Part shown: piece by piece, positions 31,760 through 40,956 of the stretch
How positions within the stretch are numbered: position 1 is the stretch's first letter
Layout: the number at the start of each line of letters is the position of its first letter
Assembly (NCBI GenBank): GCA_965153355.1
Contig: OZ231127.1
Span: forward strand, 100,316,001-100,380,000
Length of the DNA: 64,000 nucleotides
Reading direction: 5' to 3'
DNA from: Flaccisagitta enflata
Lineage: Eukaryota; Chaetognatha; Sagittoidea; Aphragmophora
The notes under the pieces: model-generated
The model's database searches: none
Told to the model about the DNA's origin: nothing
What the model saw: only the letters and a program-made list of their open reading frames with translations
Position numbers and translations under genes: made by a program

Positions 31760-32240
31760 AATGAATGCAGTGAGCTCTTTGAATGATGATGAGTTAAATC
31801 AATTGCATGACGTAGAGAGTGCCAGAAAAAAGAATGCTAGAATGAATGCAGTGAGCTCTTTGAATGATGATGAGTTAAATCAATTGCATGACGTAGAGAG
31901 TGCAAGAAAAAAGAATGCTAGAATGAATGCAATGAGTACTTTGAATGAGGATGAATTGAGTAAACTGCATGAAGCAGAGAGTGCAAGAATAAAGAATGTA
32001 CGAATGAATGCAATGAGTACTTTGAATGAGGAAGAATTGAGTAAATTGCATGAAGCAGAGAGTGCAAGAATAAAGAATGTACGAATGAATGCAGTGAGCT
32101 CTTTGAATGATGATGAGTTAAATCAGTTGCGTACTAAAGAAAATGAAAGAAGGAAGATTGTTAGAATGAATGCGATCAATTCTCTCACTGAAGATGAATT
32201 GTCCCAAAAACGTAAAACAGACAGAGATAGAAAAAGATTG
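31400..32240 (+). repeat. 81-bp coding tandem repeats (27-residue units)
   Basis: Units of the form ESARKKNARMNAVSSLNDDE plus LNQLHDV recur about nine times in two main types (A: NAVSSLNDDELNQLHDV, B: NAMSTLNEDELSKLHEA) and a third (RIKNVRMNAMSTLNEEEL). The A-B-C block occurs twice, which points to duplication of a block of about 243-324 bp. The frameshift lies at the junction between the two blocks. Basic helical repeats like these often precede the Rep domain in Helitron proteins. Confidence 0.85.
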
Positions 32241-35200
32241 CAGAGAAAGAACAAAGTAAAGCAGATGACCATTGAGGAATTGGAGTCAGTAAAATCAAAA
32301 GAAAATCAACGTGTAAAGCAGTATCAAAAGAGCAATGCTCAAAAAATTCAGAAAAAAGACAATCAAAGTAAAAAAACATTGAAAGATGCATCCAAGCCTT
32401 TTAATTCATTCTTGAAAGAGTTGATGAAAAACAAGATTATGATGCATGACCAGGTTTACAAACAGAACAGGGATGAAATTATGAAGGATCATACTAAATT
32501 CTTTGAATCTATTAAATATGGTCCACATTTCTATTGTTGCTGTTGCACAAGAGGATTTTTTAAGAATCAAGTGATCAAGGCATCTAATGATCTCATAGAA
32601 AAAAAAGTTTTTTTTAATGGAAAGGAGATATCTTGGTTAAGAGCTGTAAAAAGTTTTGATGATAAAACTCATATTTGTAAGTGTTGTCAGGAGCACATAA
32701 AAAAAGGGACATTGCCTAAATTTGCTGTTGCCAATGGTAATGATTTTCCGGAAATTCCTGAATGCATCTCCAGCCTGAATGAAGCTGAGGAAAGGCTAGT
32801 GAGTCCACGATCATTTTTCATGCGAGTGCAAAAACTTGGTGTGGGCTCACAGAAAGGTTTGTTAAGTAACGTAGTTAATGTCCCTATTCCTGTTGACAAA
32901 ACAATAACTCAATTACCCCTGGCAACACCCGCAGATACAAAAATCATAAATCTAAGGTTTAAAAGAAAAATGGCTTATGATCATGAATACCTCAATATGA
33001 ACATTGATATTTCTCGCGTCTGTGCTGCCTTGAATTACTTAAAAGACACTGAATTATTTGAAACTCTTGGTGTTACTCTGAGTGAAAAAAATCTTTACCT
33101 GTTAAGACAATGCTTGAAAGAAGCTCAAGAGTTAACATCCAATATCAACGAAAATAGTTCAGTTGAAACGAGTGGTGCAAATAGTTGTAATGTAGGTGAA
33201 ATGGATGCAGATGTATGTACTCCTGTAGTTGAGGGAGAAGGTGATGATGATAATGAGGATGAGTATGATGATAATGATAATTGGTCTGAAAAAATTGATA
33301 AAACTTGTATGAATGTGGGGAATGATGACACTTTACTGTTATCAGAAAGAATGGATATTGACAATGTCTCTATTGCACTGAAATCTTATGACATTGCCCC
33401 TGGCGAGGGGCAGACCCCTCTACCCCTAACTTTAGATAAGTTTGCATTGCAAGCAGCGTATCCTACATTGTTTGCAGGGAAGTTGCCAGTTACAAATCTG
33501 ATTCCCATGACTATATCTGATTTCGCTAAGTTATGTATGGAACACCAAACATCTAGGTTCAGAACTCATCCAAACTTTTACTTTGCATTGTACAGAGTGT
33601 TGCAAACAACACGTTTGAAAAATTCTGTGTCTATCAACTTGAGAAAAAATAAACGGGTTGACGGTTCTGCTGTAACGGCAAAAGACTTACTGGGCCCATC
33701 TTCAGCATCATTGATTCAGTATAACGGGGGTTATAAGGTGCTTACTGCAGATCGGTCATCTCCCGCTTATTGGGAAAAAGTAAAAAAAGAATTGATGGCC
33801 ATGATGAGACAATTGGGTGTTCCAACGTTTTTCTTGACTTTCTCATCCTCTGAGACATGGTGGTCGGAGTTGATTGCAAGTCTTTATTATGAAAAGTATT
33901 CAAAAGTTTTATCCTTTGATGATGTTAGCACAATGTCCTGGAAGGACAAAGTGCAATTGATTAGAGAAAATCCCATTGCTACAGCTCGTCACTTTGACCA
34001 TCGCTTCAGAAACTTTTTCAATTTGGTAATCAAACCCACTATAGGTTATAGTGACAAGTCAGATGATTATTTTCTAAGAGTTGAATTTCAAGCTCGAGGG
34101 AGTCCGCACATCCACATGATTTTGTGGGTTGTGGACTCGCCCAAGTATGGTATCTCTGATAAAAAAGTAATTTGTGAATACATTGATAGGTATGTTTCTA
34201 CAGCAATACCTGGGAATTCTTTTGCAGAAATTCCGCATTTTTTAAAGTGCCAATTTCATAAGCATGGGTTTACATGCAAGAAACATAACCGACTAGAATG
34301 CCGTTTTCATTTCCCAAAGAAACCTTTCCCCACAACAAGAATTCTAGAGCCATTGGATATTGATGCTTATATTGGGAAAATTCACGATGTGAAGGAACTA
34401 TCACAAGAAAATTTTAAAGTAATAAAGGATGACTTAAAGAATAAGTTAAAACAACAATCTAAAAAAATCAATGAATTCTTGGATGCACTAGATTTTTCAC
34501 AAGATGGTGTTTATAATATGTCTTTTGATGAGTTTCTAAAATCGGTGGAATTAACAGAGGCAGAGTATGTGCTGGCTGTTTCCTATTCAATAAAACGACC
34601 CCAAGTATTTCTAAAAAGAGACATCAAGGCCATAAGGTTAAATAGTTACAATGAAACAATGCTTAAAGTATGGCAGGCAAACCTTGATGTACAATACATC
34701 CTCGATCCCTTTTCCGTCTGTCAGTATGTTGTTTCTTACATTGGGAAAAGTAGTCGTGGGATGTCAAAATTACTCAGAAAAGTGACAAAAGAGTGTAAAA
34801 AAAAAGACTCTAGTGTTAGGGAACAATTATTTACTATTTGTAAAGAATTTCAAGGGTCTTCAGAAATAAGTTCACAGGAAGTTGCTTACAACTTACTTCA
34901 ACTTCCTTTGTCTCAATCATCTAGAAGTAAAGTTCGAATCAGTACTTATCCTCCAATAGAACGTGTCAAAATGTTGAAAAGTCGCCAACAACTTGCTGAA
35001 TTGTCACCAGATAGTGACGATATATTTATGGTAAATTCGTTTGACCGATATGCTAAACGAGATGCTACATTGGAGGACATGAACTTGATCGACTTTGTTT
35101 CTGGAAGATTAAGCGATAGGAAACCAAAGATCATTACGTATTACTACTACAATAAAGATCAGCAATTTGAAGAGTTTGCGCGAGTACAACTGCTGTTGTA

Positions 35201-37487
35201 TATCCCATGGCGAAATGAAGATCAATTAAAGGGATCATTTGCTTCACACATTGAGCACTATTTGGCCAAGGAAACCAAAATCAATGAAATCCGAGCTTAT
35301 TATCATAAAATGGAAAATGAAAAACTTTTAGAAACTATTGAAGAATGTGAAAAAGAATGTGATTTGAGCCCTAGCATAGATGAGGACGAAAAAATAGCAG
35401 AATTTGTTAATGAGAGACAAAATTCAAAAATTGATGAAATTGTACCACCTCTAATTTCTCAAGAATTAGGGTATGATTATTTTAAGGAGTCAGATCTTAA
35501 AGTTAAAAAAAAGATGTACTCTAATAAAAATGAACTTTTTGAAAAGATCTGTGTTCTCAACAGAAAGCAAATGGAAATATTTCTAGAAGTTGTGTCTCGA
35601 GAGTCAAAATCTATACCCTATCATTTAGTTGTTGTTGGTAAGGCTGGCACAGGGAAGTCAAAAGTCTTGAAAGCAATTAATGATTGGATTGATTTTTATC
35701 ATTCAAACCTTAGAGGCAACAATCCGGATTTACCTTACAGCATTGTCTGTGCTTTCACAGGCAATGCTGCTTTTAATGCCAATGGGCACACGTTTCACAG
35801 TGCTCTTGGCATGAGAATCAATAGCAATGATAGTAGTGCGGTTGGTTTGATTGCAGACAAGACATTGAATCACCTAACTGACGTCTTTTCCTCTATCAAT
35901 CATCTCTCTGGTGATGAATTCACCTATATAGGGAGTGATATGCTTTCCAAAATAAATAAACATCTAAAACTTATCAAACAGAATAGTCAAGACGATTTTG
36001 GGGGTCTAAATATCATCTTTTATGGGGATCCTTGTCAATTAGGCCCTATTTTTGATAGGTACATTTTTGAGCCCAACACCAAAGATCCTTATGGCTCAAT
36101 TGTTGGAGGATCGCTGTTTGAAAGTTTTTTTTGCTTTGAACTCGATGAAATTATGAGACAAAACGACCAACATTTCCAGCTGGCACTGTCAGATTTAGCT
36201 GACGGTAATGGTCCAATGAATCCATCTAGTATCAAATTATTTAAAGAGAGACAAAGAAAATTAGACGATGTAAACATCAGTGCTTGCAATAGAGTAGATC
36301 TTTTCACTGAAAATAAAGATGTTAACAGACATAATGAAGAGATGATTAAAACAATAGCATCCCCTGAGTTTTTCATAAAAGCAAAAATATCAGTAATGGG
36401 GGATGAATCGATAAAAATAAAAAATGAAGTGTGTAAAAAAATACAGGAAACAAATGATTTTCGACAAACAGTAGGTCTGCGTCAAGAAGTCATTTTCAAA
36501 GTTGGCGGTCGTTATTATATTCCGGTAAATATTTGTTTAAATGACGGTCTCGTTAATGGAGCTATTGGTACGTTGATGCATATCGAGATGGACTCTAAGA
36601 ATTCCCCAATTACTATTTGGGTGAAATTTGACAGTGAATTGGTAGGCAGAGAAAGGCGGCAACTTTTATCAAACTGTGGTAACTGTATATCATTCATTAA
36701 AAAAGGTTGGACTCCGCTTTGGAGGGTATCTAAGCAGTTCCCCACTTCCAGAAAGAGGTTAACTGGGTTAATCACCCAGTTTCCTCTTTATTATGCCTAC
36801 GGATTTACAATTTGTAAATCTCAAGGCAATAATAATATTGGCTTCACTACTGTTGTTCATTTGAATGATAAAAAAAAGATTTCTAGGAAGGATTTATATG
36901 TGGCCCTATCAAGAACTGATAAGTTAGAAAATTTGATCATTGTAGGCAATTTTACAGATCCTTGGCATGCTGAACAAGAGAAGAGGAAAAAAGTTAAAGA
37001 GGGAACACTTATCAGAGATGATGAAATTCGAGAGGGGTTTAATCAATTAAAGTCAAGAAAAGTTACTCTTACATGGACACCGCTATATGATTTTGATGAC
37101 TCTTATTTCAAAGTATCATTTTTCAATGTAAATTCACTCATGTGTCATTTGAACTATGTTAAAACAGATTACAGTTTATTGGCTTCTGATGTTATCATAT
37201 TTATCGACACTCGTTTAAACAATCTACAGGAGCCAATGATTGATGGGATGAAAATTATTGGTCAGGTTGACATGAACAGAGATATTCGAGTTCCAGGAGG
37301 AATTTGCGTTTTTGCAAAAAGCACATTTAATGCTCAGTTAATCAAATGTGAAAGTATTTTAAAAGATGAATATTTTGCCAACATGATTATTTTTTCTATA
37401 CATGAGTACACAATAATTGGGGTTTATTTTAGTCCGGCATGTCCCAAAACATTGAAAAAAAATATTTGGGAAATGCGCTTGATTTGA
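31728..37487 (+). CDS. Helitron-type RepHel protein (DUF6570-like, HUH Rep, PIF1-like helicase, EEP start)
   Basis: The 1,919-residue frame starts inside the coding repeats, so its first ATG is not a natural start. Residues about 260-385 have a CCCC-T-R-G-F-F and C-K-C-C cysteine-rich region like DUF6570. Residues about 600-1030 form the Helitron-like Rep: HUH motif P-H-I-H-M-I (His794, His796) and two tyrosines in Y-V-V-S-Y (Tyr1000, Tyr1004) followed by IGK. The helicase has Walker A G-K-A-G-T-G-K-S (1304-1311), motif II Y-G-D-P-C-Q-L (1432-1438) and a late 'YVALSRTDKL' motif. From about 1793 an endonuclease/exonuclease/phosphatase fold begins ('FFNVNSL', 'PGGICVFAK'), then the frame is lost at an A8 run (about 37456-37463). 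Rep would nick and rejoin DNA and the helicase would unwind the strand for rolling-circle transposition in the nucleus. All core catalytic residues are intact. Confidence 0.92.
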   Translation: MKQRVQKKNARMNAVSSLNDDELNQLHDVESARKKNARMNAVSSLNDDELNQLHDVESARKKNARMNAMSTLNEDELSKLHEAESARIKNVRMNAMSTLNEEELSKLHEAESARIKNVRMNAVSSLNDDELNQLRTKENERRKIVRMNAINSLTEDELSQKRKTDRDRKRLQRKNKVKQMTIEELESVKSKENQRVKQYQKSNAQKIQKKDNQSKKTLKDASKPFNSFLKELMKNKIMMHDQVYKQNRDEIMKDHTKFFESIKYGPHFYCCCCTRGFFKNQVIKASNDLIEKKVFFNGKEISWLRAVKSFDDKTHICKCCQEHIKKGTLPKFAVANGNDFPEIPECISSLNEAEERLVSPRSFFMRVQKLGVGSQKGLLSNVVNVPIPVDKTITQLPLATPADTKIINLRFKRKMAYDHEYLNMNIDISRVCAALNYLKDTELFETLGVTLSEKNLYLLRQCLKEAQELTSNINENSSVETSGANSCNVGEMDADVCTPVVEGEGDDDNEDEYDDNDNWSEKIDKTCMNVGNDDTLLLSERMDIDNVSIALKSYDIAPGEGQTPLPLTLDKFALQAAYPTLFAGKLPVTNLIPMTISDFAKLCMEHQTSRFRTHPNFYFALYRVLQTTRLKNSVSINLRKNKRVDGSAVTAKDLLGPSSASLIQYNGGYKVLTADRSSPAYWEKVKKELMAMMRQLGVPTFFLTFSSSETWWSELIASLYYEKYSKVLSFDDVSTMSWKDKVQLIRENPIATARHFDHRFRNFFNLVIKPTIGYSDKSDDYFLRVEFQARGSPHIHMILWVVDSPKYGISDKKVICEYIDRYVSTAIPGNSFAEIPHFLKCQFHKHGFTCKKHNRLECRFHFPKKPFPTTRILEPLDIDAYIGKIHDVKELSQENFKVIKDDLKNKLKQQSKKINEFLDALDFSQDGVYNMSFDEFLKSVELTEAEYVLAVSYSIKRPQVFLKRDIKAIRLNSYNETMLKVWQANLDVQYILDPFSVCQYVVSYIGKSSRGMSKLLRKVTKECKKKDSSVREQLFTICKEFQGSSEISSQEVAYNLLQLPLSQSSRSKVRISTYPPIERVKMLKSRQQLAELSPDSDDIFMVNSFDRYAKRDATLEDMNLIDFVSGRLSDRKPKIITYYYYNKDQQFEEFARVQLLLYIPWRNEDQLKGSFASHIEHYLAKETKINEIRAYYHKMENEKLLETIEECEKECDLSPSIDEDEKIAEFVNERQNSKIDEIVPPLISQELGYDYFKESDLKVKKKMYSNKNELFEKICVLNRKQMEIFLEVVSRESKSIPYHLVVVGKAGTGKSKVLKAINDWIDFYHSNLRGNNPDLPYSIVCAFTGNAAFNANGHTFHSALGMRINSNDSSAVGLIADKTLNHLTDVFSSINHLSGDEFTYIGSDMLSKINKHLKLIKQNSQDDFGGLNIIFYGDPCQLGPIFDRYIFEPNTKDPYGSIVGGSLFESFFCFELDEIMRQNDQHFQLALSDLADGNGPMNPSSIKLFKERQRKLDDVNISACNRVDLFTENKDVNRHNEEMIKTIASPEFFIKAKISVMGDESIKIKNEVCKKIQETNDFRQTVGLRQEVIFKVGGRYYIPVNICLNDGLVNGAIGTLMHIEMDSKNSPITIWVKFDSELVGRERRQLLSNCGNCISFIKKGWTPLWRVSKQFPTSRKRLTGLITQFPLYYAYGFTICKSQGNNNIGFTTVVHLNDKKKISRKDLYVALSRTDKLENLIIVGNFTDPWHAEQEKRKKVKEGTLIRDDEIREGFNQLKSRKVTLTWTPLYDFDDSYFKVSFFNVNSLMCHLNYVKTDYSLLASDVIIFIDTRLNNLQEPMIDGMKIIGQVDMNRDIRVPGGICVFAKSTFNAQLIKCESILKDEYFANMIIFSIHEYTIIGVYFSPACPKTLKKNIWEMRLI

Positions 37488-38461
37488 TTAACTTTTCCAA
37501 ATGCAAAGTCATTATTGGAGGCGATTTTAATAGCAAAACTGACTTTGAATTCTTGTTATCTCAAGGTTTTCACCGTAGTGAGCTTGGCCAGACAACTAAG
37601 CTTGGCTCATCTATCGACCATTTATACTTGTTTCCACCCGCTGAACATCAATCTGGAGCAAACCCTACCTTTTACAGTGATCATAATCCCATATATTTTT
37701 TGAAAAAACTGAACTCTGAATCAAATGAATTGTTTGAATTGAAGAAGAAAAACAGTTTCAATACTGTTTTTGATAAAGTTTACGGATTGAAAGACAGACC
37801 TAAAGAAGTGCACCCTGGTGTCCAAAAAGACATAGAGCCTTTGGAGCCACTGCCCAAAAAAACAATATCATCCACTGATGTTTTTGAATCTGATATTAAC
37901 ACATCAGGAAAAAAAAGGAAAAGATTTTCCTGTGTAATAGATAGATTAAATTCACTATCATCGTGTAATTTGATTAATTTTATGGAAAGAAATCAGTTTG
38001 AAGTCATAAATCATAACAGTAATACACAACTGGGCCTCAGTTGTGGTTATATTGCTGCATATTGTGCATATCAGATATATGAAAGCATCAACAAAACAGG
38101 TAAAGTTGATTTTTATGGTATGAGTATTGATTATAATCCTGACATTACCTTGTTTAACAATTTCTTAGGTATTGAAAAAACCGAGGCTCAAATGTTAGAC
38201 ACTCAACAAATCATGAGGCTTGTGACCTCATTAACTGGGGATGTTAATCTGGATTGGTACTATGTTGTAGATGTAAATCTTTTTAAAGAAATGGTAAGAT
38301 CCGGATTTGAAAAAATCAGGTTAAAATGTAGTAACAATCAAAAATGGATCATTCTCTGCGTCAATGACGTGGAATTGGATCACGCTGGACGTCAAGAGTT
38401 ATCAAGAAGTGACATCTGCTTGGGACAACACTGGTATACTGTTGCAATTATGTTGAGTTGA
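37439..38461 (+). CDS. Continuation of Helitron-type protein: EEP nuclease end plus cysteine-protease-like domain
   Basis: A 340-residue frame overlapping the previous one by 49 bp in another phase. Residues 22-90 complete the endonuclease/exonuclease/phosphatase domain: I-I-G-G-D-F-N-S, S-I-D-H-L-Y and Y-S-D-H-N-P, the catalytic Asp, Asn and His motifs of LINE- and Helentron-type endonucleases. After a basic linker, residues about 185-340 have Q-L-G-L-S-C-G-Y with Cys202 and a late G-Q-H-W-Y-T-V with His331. This Cys-then-His order with a preceding Gln fits papain-fold deubiquitinase-like proteases (Josephin- or OTU-like); the exact family is uncertain. OTU proteases are known in animal Helentrons. 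The stop codon lies just before an AAGGCC-family repeat. Confidence 0.78.
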   Translation: MSQNIEKKYLGNALDLINFSKCKVIIGGDFNSKTDFEFLLSQGFHRSELGQTTKLGSSIDHLYLFPPAEHQSGANPTFYSDHNPIYFLKKLNSESNELFELKKKNSFNTVFDKVYGLKDRPKEVHPGVQKDIEPLEPLPKKTISSTDVFESDINTSGKKRKRFSCVIDRLNSLSSCNLINFMERNQFEVINHNSNTQLGLSCGYIAAYCAYQIYESINKTGKVDFYGMSIDYNPDITLFNNFLGIEKTEAQMLDTQQIMRLVTSLTGDVNLDWYYVVDVNLFKEMVRSGFEKIRLKCSNNQKWIILCVNDVELDHAGRQELSRSDICLGQHWYTVAIMLS

Positions 38462-38481
38462 TACCCTCTCCTGTTAGTCCC

Positions 38482-38695
38482 ATGCCACGCGACTCTACAC
38501 CCCGCTATGTCGGTCTGTTGGTTGGCCGGTTGGTTGGTTGGTTGGTTGGTCCGTTGGTCGGTCCCCTTTTTACTTTTTTGGTGTTTTCTAGCTTTTTAAG
38601 CATATGGCTCCTGCCCAGATGCACTATTGACCTCCAGCTCTGTTCGTGCCCACCCACACGCGACTAGTGTAGCCGTGTATCCGGCCTTGTTTTAG
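38482..38695 (+). repeat. AAGGCC/AGTCGCG family copy
   Basis: CATGCCACGCGACTCTACAC, a (GGTT)n tract, T-rich stretch, 'cctgcccagatgc' and terminal GTGTAGCCGTGTATCCGGCC. It begins about 20 bp after the Helitron-type stop codon. Mirrored at 58112-58325. Confidence 0.8.
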
Positions 38696-40950
38696 TTAGA
38701 TATGTATGTTTTATAGTTGATTGGTCTATTAATTGGTCGGTTAGTGTGTGTGCATATGTGTTTGTATGTTTTTATTTGATTGCGATTTTTGTTGCGGACA
38801 CGCAAATCTATAAGAGGCTTTTTCCGTCCGTTGGCCCGTTGGTCTGTCAGTCCATCCGTGAGCATGAGTCAAAAAGTGAGATAATAAGAATTTTAGAAGC
38901 TTTTTGTGTATGTGTCTGTGTTGGAAGAGACATTGTGACCCCGCGTCACTTGTTTTTTCTTGCTTTGTCTTCATGTTTCTTTATTTTTGTTTTTTTTTTT
39001 TTTCAATCACTTCCAAAAATACAGACAGAAAGTTGGTTCATTGTTGTGGCTGTTTAAAGCCTATTGTAAATTGCATTTATTGGCTTTTGTAGTGCAAAAT
39101 TCCGTTTTGATTTTGACAACCGTACTTTTCAAAGAAATTTACTGTTTGTGGTCCATTCTGAAGCTTCATTATGAATTTCAACGACTACTGCGACTTAAAA
39201 AGTATTTGCTAAATTGTTTTGATTGGCAACTTCTGCGGTTTTGGTGTCTACAAAGTGAATAATATCAATATCATTGCATACATAAGGCCTCACAGTATGT
39301 CACATTTTCATTTTTATATGGTAAAGGTTAATCCCCGTAATAACAGATGCCTAGGGACCAACAAATTTGACTGGTTATGGGCGGGTATCTGTTATTACCA
39401 ACAAAAGCAATAGAAATGAAATGAAGGGACATGTTTTATAGTTTGATTTTCTTTTATTTTCAAAATATGAATGTATTTATGAAATTTTGTTTAACATTTC
39501 AGGATCATATTACTGCATTTCAAAAAAACTCTAACAAAAGGTTGTTTCATATGGTCAATAAGTTTTTTGAGACATTTGAATGCTTACTTGAAGCACGAGA
39601 AAGCAATTATCCAAAAATCCAGTATATCTGGGCGGAGGTCCTGAATCTTGGATAAGGAATGCTTACTTAAACAGCAACAAAGCAGTGATCTACGAATCCA
39701 GTATACCTGGGCGGAGGTCCTGAATCCTGGATAAAGAATTAAAGCTGCTGATAACAACATGAAAATTCTTTGGAATCTTTGTAATTTACACAGGATGAAT
39801 TATTCAAATTGTTTCGGATCATTCCATATAATGTTGCAGGTGGATGTAGGTCCACTGGTACTCTTCTCTTTTTTTATGTATTTACCAATGTACTGGCAAC
39901 TCACAGTGAGAATGATTAGAAATGATTGTAATAGCCATGGTTGTATGCCCAAAGATTTCATCTGATTTCATATATGGATATGCAAAAAGAACTCTTAACC
40001 AGAGTAATTGATGTTTCATTCAAACATTCAAATAGATCAAAATATAAAATTGGCTAAATAAAACATGTTTTCTAAAGAGAGAATGAAATTCATTTTATGA
40101 ACTTGGAATGAAAACTAAATTTCGGTTGAGTTTTGATTTCATGGCTAAAAATCATAATCACTACAAAGGACAAAAACACTTTCACAACACAATATCCATG
40201 CACAACAGCGACAAATATCTGTCTGTAAGGAACATAAAATCTTAGTTCATTCATTTTAATTCTTTTTTCTGATGTTGTTAGTCACGGAAGTCAGTCTATA
40301 AAAGATTCAACTTGTTTATCCATATGGCATCTCTTATTTCAGGGTTCATTTTTATTTAAAGGAAGAAAATGTTTTTAGGTTTTTTTTTATAGGCAGATTA
40401 GATTCGACTCATTTAGATATCTTGAATGAACGCTTAACGTGATTTCAAGTTTAAGGCAAGGCAGGTAGGTGGAATTCATAAAGTCTCCACCTCAATGATA
40501 GTTAGATTTTAATATGCATACATGCATAAGAACCTACAATCCACTATGTACGTCAGATGGTCAATAGGCTGGTCAATTAACATAGCCATAAAATAGATTG
40601 TTCTATCATTGAGGTGCCTCCACGTGGTGAATTCTGGCGCGGAGAACCAAAGAATTAATCATATTCTTTACTTCTCTTACCAAAGAGACTCTCTCTAGCA
40701 AAAAGCTGGTTCTTGCAAGTTCAGAAAAAAAAAACATGAAGAGTGATGACGCCAATTTGCTGATGTCTCAAGATGCACAAGCAAAGGACATGGTCCTCAA
40801 CACCCTATCTGTAATAAGCATGAGAGGATGAGAGTGAATCCTACATGCACTGCAAATTACACCAATTTTAACGTCATACAAGTAGTGCAGGCCCGCTTGA
40901 TTTAGATACATCAAGGCAATATGTGGTCCGCAATACTCATTTTCAGTCTG
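38696..40950. other. Non-coding stretch, small repeats only
   Basis: Contains a (GTCC/GTTGG)-like tract at 38815-38870, a T run at 38990-39003, two 79-bp tandem copies with 'ctgggcggaggtcctgaat' (39581-39737), and a small inverted pair around CCTCAATGATAG (40480 and 40600). Short open frames (for example 39759-39965) have no motif. Mirrored at 55857-58111. Confidence 0.55.
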
Positions 40951-40956
40951 TCAGAC

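Noticed and set aside
31728-37487. Large helicase protein as evidence of a large DNA virus or a Maverick
   Set aside because: HUH histidines with a Y-x-x-x-Y pair, DUF6570-like region and PIF1-like helicase in one chain are specific to Helitrons; no capsid, polymerase B or packaging ATPase is present.
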